This document shows, one piece after another, positions 43,974 through 52,104 of a stretch of DNA of 64,000 bases. This DNA comes from Chryseosolibacter sp035628595 (GTDB lineage Bacteria > Bacteroidota > Bacteroidia > Cytophagales > Cyclobacteriaceae). The first letter of the stretch is position 1. Every line of letters begins with the position of its first letter. The position numbers and the translations under genes were made by a program. The stretch is from positions 21,998 to 85,997 of the forward strand of contig DASPJN010000021.1 in assembly GCA_035628595.1 (NCBI GenBank), written 5' to 3'. A model generated the notes under the pieces. The model was not told where the DNA came from and did not search any database. It saw only the letters and a list, made by a program, of their open reading frames with translations.

Positions 43974-44426
43974 TCATTTTCTATCAAGTGCTTCTGCAAG
44001 TCCAACAAGAAGTCCTTCGGTACCGCGAATGTAGCAAAGCCGATACGCGTTCTCATATTGAACAATTTCTCCTACGAGTTCGGCACCATGCCTGGTAAGC
44101 CTGGATACTAATTCGTCAATGTTATCAACAGCGAACATGACTCGCAGATAGCCGAGGGAATTCACAGGAGCAGTTCGATGGTCTGAAATTGTTTTTGGCG
44201 TAAGAAATCGTGAAAGTTCGAGACGACTATGGCCATCTGGTGTAACCATCATGGCAATCTCTACAGACTGATTTCCAAGTCCCGTTACCCGCCCCGCCCA
44301 TTCACCTTCAACCATACCCCGACCTTCAAGCCTTAGCCCGATCTCCGTGAAAAATGAAATGGCGTTGTCGAGCGATTCTACAACAATGCCAACATTGTTC
44401 ATCTGTAATAGTTTGCTCTTTGTCAT
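43974..44426 (-). CDS. VOC-superfamily (glyoxalase/dioxygenase-like) protein
   Basis: 150 residues with two beta-alpha-beta-beta-beta modules: NNVGIVVESLDNAISFFTEI near residue 10, and LGYLRVMFAVDNIDELVSRL near 92, then GTEGLLVGLAEAL. The fold covers glyoxalases, extradiol dioxygenases and antibiotic-binding proteins. Possible metal ligands include the His in DGHSRLELSRF and a Glu near the end; they cannot be assigned safely. Substrate unknown. Confidence 0.85.
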   Translation of the reverse strand: MTKSKLLQMNNVGIVVESLDNAISFFTEIGLRLEGRGMVEGEWAGRVTGLGNQSVEIAMMVTPDGHSRLELSRFLTPKTISDHRTAPVNSLGYLRVMFAVDNIDELVSRLTRHGAELVGEIVQYENAYRLCYIRGTEGLLVGLAEALDRK

Positions 44427-44985
44427 GGATTTTGTCTTTCGCGTTGGATGTTTAAAAGTCGGCGTTGTCTCGCAACACCAATTTACCGGTTTTTCACAGC
44501 GCTTGCGGGACTTTCAGATAAAAAAATGACCGGCGAACATTGTCCGAATGATCGCGGCAAATCCAGGTTGAGTTTACAGATACTTAACGACACAGTTTAT
44601 AGAATAGACCCTAGACCCAGAGGCATCGTCAGGTCAGATCGGCCCCATCGTGTATGACAACTGTCCCTAGTCAGGTCAGATCCGTCCCATCGCGTGTGAC
44701 AACTGTCAGCCCGCGCCCACTCCTTTCGAAGAACAATCATGTTCAATGATCGATTGTCCTCCGAACAGCCTGTCGGGAACATGCATCACTTTTTAACTGT
44801 GCGCAATCGAGGGGGTGGAGCAGACAACGTGAGCACCTGGTAGGCGGCGAGCAGTCGCGCCATGAACGTTTATGAATGACACTACTTTAACTACCGTCAT
44901 TTGAGGCTCTGCTTGAATAATTATGGCAAACTTCGGTAACCTGTCATTCCCGTAAAGCGTCAAAGGGACTCAATCAAATTCCACA
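44427..44985. other. Intergenic region with repeats and no convincing gene
   Basis: About 560 bp between the VOC gene and the M23 peptidase gene. It contains a 42-bp tandem duplication (separate entry) and, at 44804-44836, a stretch resembling 23469-23500. No frame of useful length has family resemblance; short frames here have low-complexity, repeat-derived translations. Probably eroded mobile DNA or a repeat reservoir. Confidence 0.5.
44628..44709. repeat. Two tandem copies of a ~42-bp repeat
   Basis: Unit 1 starts at 44628 and unit 2 at 44670. Both begin GTCAGGTCAGATC and end GTGACAACTGTC-like (TATGACAACTGTC in unit 1); about 34 of the first 38 positions are identical. The core between holds CCCATCG. 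Two copies are visible here; whether more exist in the genome is unknown. Confidence 0.8.
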
Positions 44986-46401
44986 ATGATGTTCAAGCTC
45001 CACTTATTCAAAGCCACAATGCTATTTTCGTGTATCTCTTCGATGGCCAGCATTTCAAACGCGCAATCAACGCAAATGCTAACCACCGAAACAATTGAGC
45101 AGGAAATCCAGGGAAGTTCCATTCATTCATACAAAGTCAGTTTAAATGAAGGCGATTTTGTCAAGATCGTTGTGCTCCAAAAAGGTATCGATGCGGTCGT
45201 AACAGTTTTTAATCCATCAGGTACAAAAGAGCTTCAAGTCGACACGCCGAATGGAACGCAGGGTATAGAACTGGTGTCGTTTGTGGCATCGTCTGACGGT
45301 AACTACCGGCTAACGGTTACGCCCCTGGAAGCAAAAGCGCCCGCAGGAAAATATGAGATCAGGGTCATATCAAAGCTTAACGCGGAAGAATATAAGAAAT
45401 CGCAACCGGTGACGATTAAAACTGGTCCGACTGACATTTACATCGAAAAAGGTGAAGGAGCACAATACATCAACTTCGAATTCTTAATTCAAAATGCGGG
45501 GAACGACACGTTAACTATAGAGAGTATAGCGCTTTCTGTTCGAAACAAGAACGGTCAACTGACCCTTAAAAAATTCATTAATGGAAACGGTGTCGTTCCT
45601 GGAATAAGCACCATCGCAAACAGAATACTATCAGGACAATCGCAGCTGACAGTTTTCAATCCATTTCACACCTTTGAAAGCGAACTCGATCTATCGGATC
45701 TCAGCTATGGATTTACCTTTTCATCACAAATCGGAGAAATGTATGAGGTAACCGTCGCGGTGAAGCCTTCCGCTTATGTAAACAAAACAAAGCTGCGGCT
45801 TCCGCTGAAAGGGAAAATCCTGATAGAAGACGGACATGATTTCTATGCCCACCATCGGCGTTTTGACTATGGTCACCCTTTTTTACAATCACTTGGTTTC
45901 AAAACGAATTTCATGCGCTATAGCTACGACTTTGTGACACTGAATGCCAACGACGAAATGTTTTCCGGAAACGAACAAGCCAACGACAGCTGGGATTGCT
46001 TCGGGAAGTCCATTTATGCGCCTGCTGCCGGAAAGGTTGTTGCTGTTATCGATAGCATGCGCGATAATCGCAAGTTTGACGAACGCCTCATTGCGCAAAA
46101 CCAAATGATACTTTTTGGAAACCATATCGTCATTGACCATTTGAATGGCGAATACAGCTTGTTTGCGCATATTCAAAAAGGCAGCGCGAAAGTAAGGATT
46201 GGTGACATGGTAAGCGCGGACCAGGCAATAGCGGCAATCGGCGCATCGGGAAGCGCAAATATTCCACATTTGCACTACGAATTAAGAACCAGTGCTGACC
46301 ATTTAGCCGAGGGATTGCCTTCATATTTCACGAATTACAAAAAGTCCGGAAAAAAGGTCTCAAGTGGCCAGCTCGACTCAGGTGATATTGTTGAGAATTA
46401 A
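44986..46401 (+). CDS. Exported M23-family metallopeptidase with pre-peptidase domain
   Basis: 471 residues with a signal peptide (MLFSCISSMASISNAQ). Residues about 35-140 resemble a bacterial pre-peptidase C-terminal (PPC) beta domain (EGDFVKIVVLQKGIDAVVTV). The C-terminal ~190 residues are an M23 peptidase core: FMRYSYDFVTLNAN, APAAGKVVAVIDS, NHIVIDHLNGEYSLFAHI, and PHLHYELRT with the HxH zinc ligands. The usual upstream His, four residues before the Asp ligand, is Arg here (RYSYD), so activity needs confirming. A role in peptidoglycan remodelling is likely. Confidence 0.85.
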   Translation: MMFKLHLFKATMLFSCISSMASISNAQSTQMLTTETIEQEIQGSSIHSYKVSLNEGDFVKIVVLQKGIDAVVTVFNPSGTKELQVDTPNGTQGIELVSFVASSDGNYRLTVTPLEAKAPAGKYEIRVISKLNAEEYKKSQPVTIKTGPTDIYIEKGEGAQYINFEFLIQNAGNDTLTIESIALSVRNKNGQLTLKKFINGNGVVPGISTIANRILSGQSQLTVFNPFHTFESELDLSDLSYGFTFSSQIGEMYEVTVAVKPSAYVNKTKLRLPLKGKILIEDGHDFYAHHRRFDYGHPFLQSLGFKTNFMRYSYDFVTLNANDEMFSGNEQANDSWDCFGKSIYAPAAGKVVAVIDSMRDNRKFDERLIAQNQMILFGNHIVIDHLNGEYSLFAHIQKGSAKVRIGDMVSADQAIAAIGASGSANIPHLHYELRTSADHLAEGLPSYFTNYKKSGKKVSSGQLDSGDIVEN

Positions 46402-46488
46402 TAGATGTATCACGGATCAATGGACGCGATCGACCGCAATTGGGTGGCGCGAAACAGTCCAGTGGCCGGCATGTATCATATAAGAAAA

Positions 46489-46513
46489 GAGTCCGCCCTG
46501 ATAAAGCGGACTC
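46489..46513 (-). terminator. Terminator for the TonB receptor gene at 46540
   Basis: GAGTCCGC (46489-46496) and GCGGACTC (46506-46513) form a perfect 8-bp stem around a nine-base loop. On the minus strand it is followed by a T-rich stretch, so it serves the receptor gene. It also lies 88 bp past the M23 stop on the plus strand, where no T-tract is seen. Confidence 0.82.
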
Positions 46514-46539
46514 CTTCATACTACGAAGCGGAACGGTAA

Positions 46540-48717
46540 TTACAACTCATAACGAAACGTCAGCATAATGGTACGCAAAGGTTGCGGGAGTCTTGAACTA
46601 TATCCGCCCAAAACACTGTCCTTCCTGCCGGTGACCGCTCCCTGATCATCACGAATATAGGCATCTTCCCCAGCGCTGGCATCGCGGTAGCCTGGATGAT
46701 CGTATTTTTTGTCGGTGATATTGTAAACTTTTACGCCTAGAGAAAAACCGTCAACAAGCAAATTGCGGTAAAGTAGGTTCGCGTCGGCTGCAAACCATGA
46801 GTCAATCTTGGCCAACGGGTTGGATGAAACCGTTTTGATCTCGTCAATGTAACGGCTTTGTACGCTGAAGGTGATATTTCTCGCCAAGGTAGCTGTGCCA
46901 ATAAGTTTGATTTTAAGCGGCGCCATGTTTGGCGTTGCAATCGCGTCGAACCCCTCTTGCTGCTCCTCTGCATCGACCCACGATACAAACATGTCGGCGC
47001 TCAGCCTGTTGAACATGCCGACCGGACGGGAGGTTGATACTTTGAAATAAGCATCAATGCCTGTCATATCGGCGCTGCCCAGGTTAAACGGTCTTTTTTC
47101 TGAATCAACCACGATTGCGTCCTTCACGGAATTGCGATAGAAGTTAAGCCCGGCAGAAAAAACATTTATCGTATAAGAAGCTGACAGTTCTATTGTACGC
47201 ATTTTTTCAGGTTGAACGTCCGGATTCGACAATGTTCCCGACCATCCACCATACAGTACGCGTGCTGATGGCTCAAGGAAAGCTGTTCCGAAAAAACCTT
47301 TAAAAATAAGATTACTCACTGGTTCGACAACGACGCCAATTCTCGGACTAAATACATCTTTCCAAACGGTATTGTAGTCATACCGAAGGCCACCGACTAA
47401 ATCGAATTTTTCACTGAAGGAATATTTACCCTGGAAGTATAATCCACGATCCTCCAGTAAGCCGTGATTATGCTGATCGATGCTGGCCGATTGTGGTGGA
47501 GTCGGGAAATTGGGCACACTATCTGTTACATCGTCATAGGTGCCGATGATCTCATATTCCCGCTGTAACAACCGGCGATCATACTTGAGACCGAAGTTGG
47601 TCGTAAACCGCTCATTGACAGTATAAGTAAAATCATTAAAAAAGGAAAAGCTCATGTTAACAGACTGCCAGTATTCAACCGCATTCATAGCGCCATTGGT
47701 AAAATTCGCACCGTCATTAGGCCAGCGATAGATAAACATCGAGCTTCCAGGAATATCGCTCCGCCTGATCTTGAATAATGTTTTTGACGACAGCTTGTCA
47801 TTCACCTGCACGTTGTATCTCACAAAGGTTGTGAGTTCTCTGAACTGCCACTTCGCGGAATTCAATTCCTGGTCGCCCGGGAATTCAGTTCCCAAACCAG
47901 ATTCACTAAAGTAGTTGATCATCCCAACAGTTAAACCTTTATAAGTGAGACTTGGCGCAAAGTAATGTGATCGCATAGGACTATGATAGCCAATAAAATC
48001 TGTAGACATGAGCGGTCCCCATAAAGCTTTATTTCTGTAAAGGCTGTCGTGTAAAAATGGGGTGCGTCCTTCCAGATCAGGTCCTCCACTGCTATAAAAT
48101 TTACCGGTAATATTCAATGACACATCGCTGTTAAGGTTCTGGCTAAAATGCAGATCAGCAATGTTTGTGTTTCCATGTCCGGCGCTTAACCGAAGGGAGC
48201 TTTTTCCGTCAGTCTTTGTAATGATGTTAATGACACCTGCAAAAGCATTCGGGCCATAGATCGCAGAGGCAGGACCGTATACAACTTCCACCTGTTTGAT
48301 GTTGTTCAACGGATACTGAAAGAATGCGTTCATATTGTTGTTGTAGAGATGGTTCATAATAATACCATCCACCATAAGCAACATTACATCACCCGTACTT
48401 TTTCTGTAACCTCGCGGATATAGATAATAATTGTCGTCGCCAAAAGCGCGCGACAAATCAAATCCCGGAAGGTCGTTGAGAATATCGTAAAACTCAAGGT
48501 AGCCACGATCGTGAATGTCCTTTTCGGTAATAACAATGATGGTTGCTGGCGCTTTGTTGAGTTGTTCCGTTTTATTGGAAGCCGTGGTGATGTTGATCTT
48601 CATCAGATCTTCAAGGCTCAGATTAAAGAGCGAATCCATTTCATCGTGCTGAGCATATAGATTGCTCACGCAAAAGCATAGCAGGGTGACTATGCGCATT
48701 CGTGCATTGTTTCTCAT
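46540..48717 (-). CDS. TonB-dependent receptor without carboxypeptidase-like domain
   Basis: 725 residues from ATG 48717 (MRNNARMRIVTLLCFC); the TTG at 48750 upstream is unlikely. The signal peptide ends near SNLYAQ, and the mature protein starts with LFNLSLEDLMKINITTASNK, an N-terminal LSLEDLM pattern seen in cobalamin/iron-type receptors. The plug has ATIIVITEKDIHDRGYLEFY and VEVVYGPASAIYGPNAFAGV, and the barrel ends IMLTFRYEL. No SusD gene accompanies it. A long palindromic leader lies directly upstream. Substrate not identified. Confidence 0.88.
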   Translation of the reverse strand: MRNNARMRIVTLLCFCVSNLYAQHDEMDSLFNLSLEDLMKINITTASNKTEQLNKAPATIIVITEKDIHDRGYLEFYDILNDLPGFDLSRAFGDDNYYLYPRGYRKSTGDVMLLMVDGIIMNHLYNNNMNAFFQYPLNNIKQVEVVYGPASAIYGPNAFAGVINIITKTDGKSSLRLSAGHGNTNIADLHFSQNLNSDVSLNITGKFYSSGGPDLEGRTPFLHDSLYRNKALWGPLMSTDFIGYHSPMRSHYFAPSLTYKGLTVGMINYFSESGLGTEFPGDQELNSAKWQFRELTTFVRYNVQVNDKLSSKTLFKIRRSDIPGSSMFIYRWPNDGANFTNGAMNAVEYWQSVNMSFSFFNDFTYTVNERFTTNFGLKYDRRLLQREYEIIGTYDDVTDSVPNFPTPPQSASIDQHNHGLLEDRGLYFQGKYSFSEKFDLVGGLRYDYNTVWKDVFSPRIGVVVEPVSNLIFKGFFGTAFLEPSARVLYGGWSGTLSNPDVQPEKMRTIELSASYTINVFSAGLNFYRNSVKDAIVVDSEKRPFNLGSADMTGIDAYFKVSTSRPVGMFNRLSADMFVSWVDAEEQQEGFDAIATPNMAPLKIKLIGTATLARNITFSVQSRYIDEIKTVSSNPLAKIDSWFAADANLLYRNLLVDGFSLGVKVYNITDKKYDHPGYRDASAGEDAYIRDDQGAVTGRKDSVLGGYSSRLPQPLRTIMLTFRYEL

Positions 48718-48751
48718 ATTTATGTGGGTTAATGAGTTTTCCGAATGCAAG

Positions 48752-48822
48752 TGTTGTCATGCATGCAATGAACTGCAACTAACTGCAATGCAATTCCATG
48801 CATGCAGGTCAACATGACAACA
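48752..48822. promoter_or_regulatory. Long imperfect palindrome upstream of the TonB receptor gene
   Basis: Outer arms TGTTGTCATG (48752-48761) and CATGACAACA (48813-48822) are perfect complements. Inside, CATGCATGCA occurs twice as a direct repeat at 48758-48767 and 48797-48806, and an inner stem pairs CATGCAATGAACTGCA with TGCAATTCCATGCATG-side sequence with a few mismatches. The whole 71 bp can fold as a bulged hairpin on either strand. It lies about 35 bp upstream of the receptor start, so it could be an operator or an mRNA leader structure. Confidence 0.6.
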
Positions 48823-49118
48823 GACTAAAGGGATTTTTTTGCGTTAACCGAATATAATGAAGCAATCGAACAATTAATAGCCGTTCGAGGAAAATATTAA
48901 GCTAATCATGTAATGCTAAGCGAACAGGTCGGAATTATGAAGCACCGATGCTTTCAATGAATCTAACGGATCGGCCATTGGATCAACCAGGTTGCATCAT
49001 CGGATGATTTCTTCAATAACGAAAGCTTTAAATGGCAAGGGACAGCAGACTTCAGATGAATACGCGAACCATCCATGAATCTGCATTTATGATGGGCGCA
49101 TCGGGCTGTCGCAAATGT
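48823..49118. other. Intergenic stretch without a gene
   Basis: With the palindrome beside it, about 400 bp separate the TonB receptor start from the Ig-like lipoprotein gene. Beyond the palindrome I see only short frames without family resemblance. The receptor's promoter must lie here, but no clear TTTG/TAnnTTTG pair was found; a weak TATATTCG (minus strand) with no matching upstream box was noted. Confidence 0.4.
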
Positions 49119-49123
49119 AAAAA

Positions 49124-49153
49124 AAGCCGGAGGCCGCAAACTGGCCTCCGGAA
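49124..49153 (-). terminator. Terminator for the Ig-like lipoprotein gene
   Basis: CCGGAGGCC (49127-49135) pairs perfectly with GGCCTCCGG (49143-49151) around a seven-base loop, followed on the minus strand by a T-tract (complement of 49118-49125). It sits 5 bp past the stop codon at 49159. Confidence 0.9.
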
Positions 49154-49158
49154 GCTTT

Positions 49159-50733
49159 CTAGTGAATGAAGTCCTCCATTTTTCGATCAGCAATTATGGA
49201 GTGAATATCTCCCGAATCACCTGCTTTTTTACCATCTGCATCTATATAAAACGATTTGGTGCGGTATTCTGCGATGACGCCAGACTTGTTGAGCAATTTT
49301 ACTTTTAAATTCTCGTATCCGTCTTCGTTTCCGAGTTCCTCAAAAACAATAAGGTCAAAAATCAACTCGTCCACAAGGGGCAGATTTTCACTAAAAGCAA
49401 ACGAAGAAGGAGGCGTTGCGACCTTGAAAGACACCGGGAGGTTTCCAGGGCAATAAACATTATTGACAAATAATCTATTTTCCCCTTCGTATTCGAAACG
49501 CTTATATCCACTTAATCCTACGATATCACAAGTTCCTGAAAATTGCAGGTCTAAGGTTTGGTCGACGAACGACAATTCCGCTATATCTACTTGAAGGAGC
49601 TCAAGCGTTGATTTGGGTGCCGCAGCGTCATAAGATCCCTTATAAGAAATATTATCTACATCCAGTCTGTAAGAGAAGTCATATTCATCGAATAAATCCG
49701 TAGGGTAAAACAGCGAGAGCTCCGATGTATTGTATCCACTTGTACGCGCCAGACCCACATAACGAATGTTCTCGTTGGGAAGCCACGTGTCGCCCTTAAC
49801 AAACGTCGCTTGAAAATCCAGACTGTACGTCTGCTGATTCATTTCTGTTAATTCATCAAATGCGAATTCACTGGTCCCCCCTACTGCAACAGATTCGATA
49901 TAGCCATATTTTGGTTTATTGGATTGACTAGATTCATCGACAATTGAGACGAAAAGGTCAGACGTTTCACTGATCATGCCTGCATGGTACGTTCCTTCCA
50001 TATCGAACCAACTTGCCCCCCACAGATACCGCCCGGATAGCCCAACGGGCATGGAGCGATCGTGCCCGGTGAGCACAACATTATGTTGCCCGACAACAGT
50101 AGGATTCGTACGCGGAAAAGGTTTGTCAAGGTGATATGAGCCAGGCAAAAAATCAAGATATGATGCGATGTATACAGAGGAGTTATCGATATACGAATAG
50201 AAATTTATCGCCACGGGAGTGCCGTACGCATAACCATCGGGCGTCTCCATTTTTTGTTCACCTTCAACCTTAAGATCTGCTACGCCTAAAACGTTTCCTT
50301 CGTAATCTGAGAGGTAAACATAGTCGGCATTCGAAGATGATGTGTAGCCGGCTCCACTAGTGAAGCTAAAGAAATAATTCATCACCCGCACATCAATATC
50401 TTTAACAGCCGTATTGCCGGTTTGGTCCGACACTTCTATTTTAATCTTGCTCATTCCCTCATCCATAGTTTTTGTATCCCATGAATAATCGAGCGTCCCA
50501 TTCTCGCTGGTCGCTACAGATGTTCCATTAATGGAAAGCTTAATCGAGGAGATCACATCATTATCGGTGGCAGAAACTGTTATGGGAAACGTTCCCTTTA
50601 CATATTCCCCGAAATCACTGATTGTAATTTCCGGACTAGTTGTGTCCGGTGGTTGAACTTCGTCGTCATCGCAAGAGGACAGAAAAAAGCAAAGCAAAAA
50701 GGCCAGGGCTGGCCACCTTAGAGAGTTGTTCAT
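49159..50733 (-). CDS. Lipoprotein with Ig-like domain, function unknown
   Basis: 524 residues with a signal peptide and lipobox (FLSSC) and an Asp-rich DDDEVQ tail. Residues about 30-120 form a bacterial Ig-like domain (TFPITVSATDNDVISSIKLS, DQTGNTAVKDIDV). The rest (about 400 residues) is Tyr-rich, largely beta, and not recognised, with repeats of VYIASYLDFLPGSYH-type strands. It is probably a cell-surface protein. The promoter lies about 25 bp upstream of the start (separate entry). Confidence 0.65.
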   Translation of the reverse strand: MNNSLRWPALAFLLCFFLSSCDDDEVQPPDTTSPEITISDFGEYVKGTFPITVSATDNDVISSIKLSINGTSVATSENGTLDYSWDTKTMDEGMSKIKIEVSDQTGNTAVKDIDVRVMNYFFSFTSGAGYTSSSNADYVYLSDYEGNVLGVADLKVEGEQKMETPDGYAYGTPVAINFYSYIDNSSVYIASYLDFLPGSYHLDKPFPRTNPTVVGQHNVVLTGHDRSMPVGLSGRYLWGASWFDMEGTYHAGMISETSDLFVSIVDESSQSNKPKYGYIESVAVGGTSEFAFDELTEMNQQTYSLDFQATFVKGDTWLPNENIRYVGLARTSGYNTSELSLFYPTDLFDEYDFSYRLDVDNISYKGSYDAAAPKSTLELLQVDIAELSFVDQTLDLQFSGTCDIVGLSGYKRFEYEGENRLFVNNVYCPGNLPVSFKVATPPSSFAFSENLPLVDELIFDLIVFEELGNEDGYENLKVKLLNKSGVIAEYRTKSFYIDADGKKAGDSGDIHSIIADRKMEDFIH

Positions 50734-50759
50734 AGTCTTAGTTGTTAACGTTTAAGCTG

Positions 50760-50790
50760 CAATAATAATAGACGGGACTTAGAATGCAAA
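50760..50790 (-). promoter_or_regulatory. Bacteroidota-type promoter for the Ig-like lipoprotein gene
   Basis: On the minus strand TTTG (50790-50787), a 19-bp spacer, and TATTATTG (50767-50760), one mismatch from TAnnTTTG. It would start transcription near 50755, about 22 nt before the ATG at 50733. Confidence 0.5.
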
Positions 50791-50857
50791 GCAAAATATG
50801 CACAGCGTAACAACCATTCGCTGAATTCACTAAATTAGCCTGCTTTAATAACACTAC

Positions 50858-51856
50858 ATGCGCTATTCTAAAATCGTTGGGCTTGGACATCATGTGCCTG
50901 AAAATGTAATCACCAATCAGTACCTGTCAACAGTTATGGACACGAACAACGAGTGGATCGTTGAACGAACTGGTATTAACGAACGACGTTGGATGGATCC
51001 CGCAAAGGACACTGTTGCGAACATGGCGGCAAAGGCTACGCGCATGGCGCTGCAACGGGCGAAGTTGACAGAAAAGGACATTGACTTTATTGTGTTCGCC
51101 ACCATCACACCGGACTATTTTTTTCCGGGATCAGGTGTGCTGCTACAACGGGAGCTCGGACTTGAAAGCATCGCCGCACTCGATATCAGGAACGCGTGCT
51201 CAGGATTTATCTATGCGTTGTCTGTCGCCGATCAGTTTATCAAGACTGGCATGTATAAAACCATACTTGTGATCGGTGCCGAAATTCAATCAACCGCACT
51301 CGACATTTCAACACGCGGGCGCAACACCGCGGTGATCTTTGGCGATGGTGCCGGCGCTGCAATTCTTCAGCCGTCAGAGAAACCCGGAATATTATCGACA
51401 CACCTTCATTCGGATGGAAGATTTGCCGAGGAGCTTTATGTAAAAGATCCGGGAAGCTCGCGTCCACATGCGGAACGACAACCTGACCAGATTACTGATA
51501 CCTCAACTTTCAAAGTTGTTATGAATGGGAATCAGGTTTTCAAGCATGCCGTTGTACGGTTCATGGAAGTGATAAACGAAGCGCTTGCTGCAAACAACTT
51601 AAAGAAAGAAGAGATCAACCTGCTCGTACCGCACCAGGCGAATCTGAGGATCAGTCAATACATTCAGGAGAAGCTGAGCCTGACGAACGACCAGGTATAT
51701 AACAACATCATGCGTTATGGTAATACAACTGCCGCGTCGATCCCGATCGCGATGAGTGAAGCCTGGGCGGAGGGGAAAATCAAAGAAAATGATTTAATTT
51801 GTCTGGCTGCCTTTGGCAGTGGTTTCACGTGGGCATCTGCACTGATCAGGTGGTAA
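50858..51856 (+). CDS. fabH: Beta-ketoacyl-ACP synthase III
   Basis: 332-residue condensing enzyme starting fatty acid synthesis with acetyl- or branched-acyl-CoA and malonyl-ACP. The triad is complete: Cys near residue 113 in LDIRNACSGFIYAL, His near 258 in LLVPHQANLRI, and Asn near 288 in YGNTTAASIP. GFGSGFTWA-type C-terminus (AAFGSGFTWASALI). It heads a compact three-gene unit with a 9-bp gap to the next gene. Phylum members use branched primers, which this enzyme may select. Confidence 0.93.
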   Translation: MRYSKIVGLGHHVPENVITNQYLSTVMDTNNEWIVERTGINERRWMDPAKDTVANMAAKATRMALQRAKLTEKDIDFIVFATITPDYFFPGSGVLLQRELGLESIAALDIRNACSGFIYALSVADQFIKTGMYKTILVIGAEIQSTALDISTRGRNTAVIFGDGAGAAILQPSEKPGILSTHLHSDGRFAEELYVKDPGSSRPHAERQPDQITDTSTFKVVMNGNQVFKHAVVRFMEVINEALAANNLKKEEINLLVPHQANLRISQYIQEKLSLTNDQVYNNIMRYGNTTAASIPIAMSEAWAEGKIKENDLICLAAFGSGFTWASALIRW

Positions 51857-51865
51857 CGAATACTT

Positions 51866-52090
51866 ATGAAGACATCATCCTATAATCCAAGTCCACTTGA
51901 AGTTGATTTTGCCAATGCAATGCACATCCTTCAGAAGGAAATTGAAAAACATCTGCAACATAATACCATTACAAAAGTTGAGATGCAATTAAAGCGAGAC
52001 AACCCACTGGTGAAATTTAACCTCGTTGACAAAGACGGCGATCCGCATGAAGTGGTCATCCGGATTATTCAGATCCCGGACAAATTCTAA
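51866..52090 (+). CDS. Small conserved protein, 74 aa
   Basis: Soluble 74-residue protein with no signal or membrane segment. A helical start (SPLEVDFANAMHILQKEIEK) is followed by two strands (KVEMQLKRDNPLVKFNLVDK and EVVIRIIQIPD). It lies 9 bp after fabH and 14 bp before the GntP gene, implying co-transcription. I recognise no family and suggest no function. Confidence 0.6.
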   Translation: MKTSSYNPSPLEVDFANAMHILQKEIEKHLQHNTITKVEMQLKRDNPLVKFNLVDKDGDPHEVVIRIIQIPDKF

Positions 52091-52104
52091 AACGTGCAAG
52101 GGAA

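Noticed and set aside
44597..44782. Minus-strand frame with a repeated DSCHTRW motif
   Set aside because: The repeat in the translation is only the 42-bp DNA duplication; no sign of a real protein.
48963..49193. Minus-strand frame of 76 codons crossing the terminator near 49130
   Set aside because: It runs through a strong terminator hairpin and overlaps the lipoprotein gene's end; not a credible gene.
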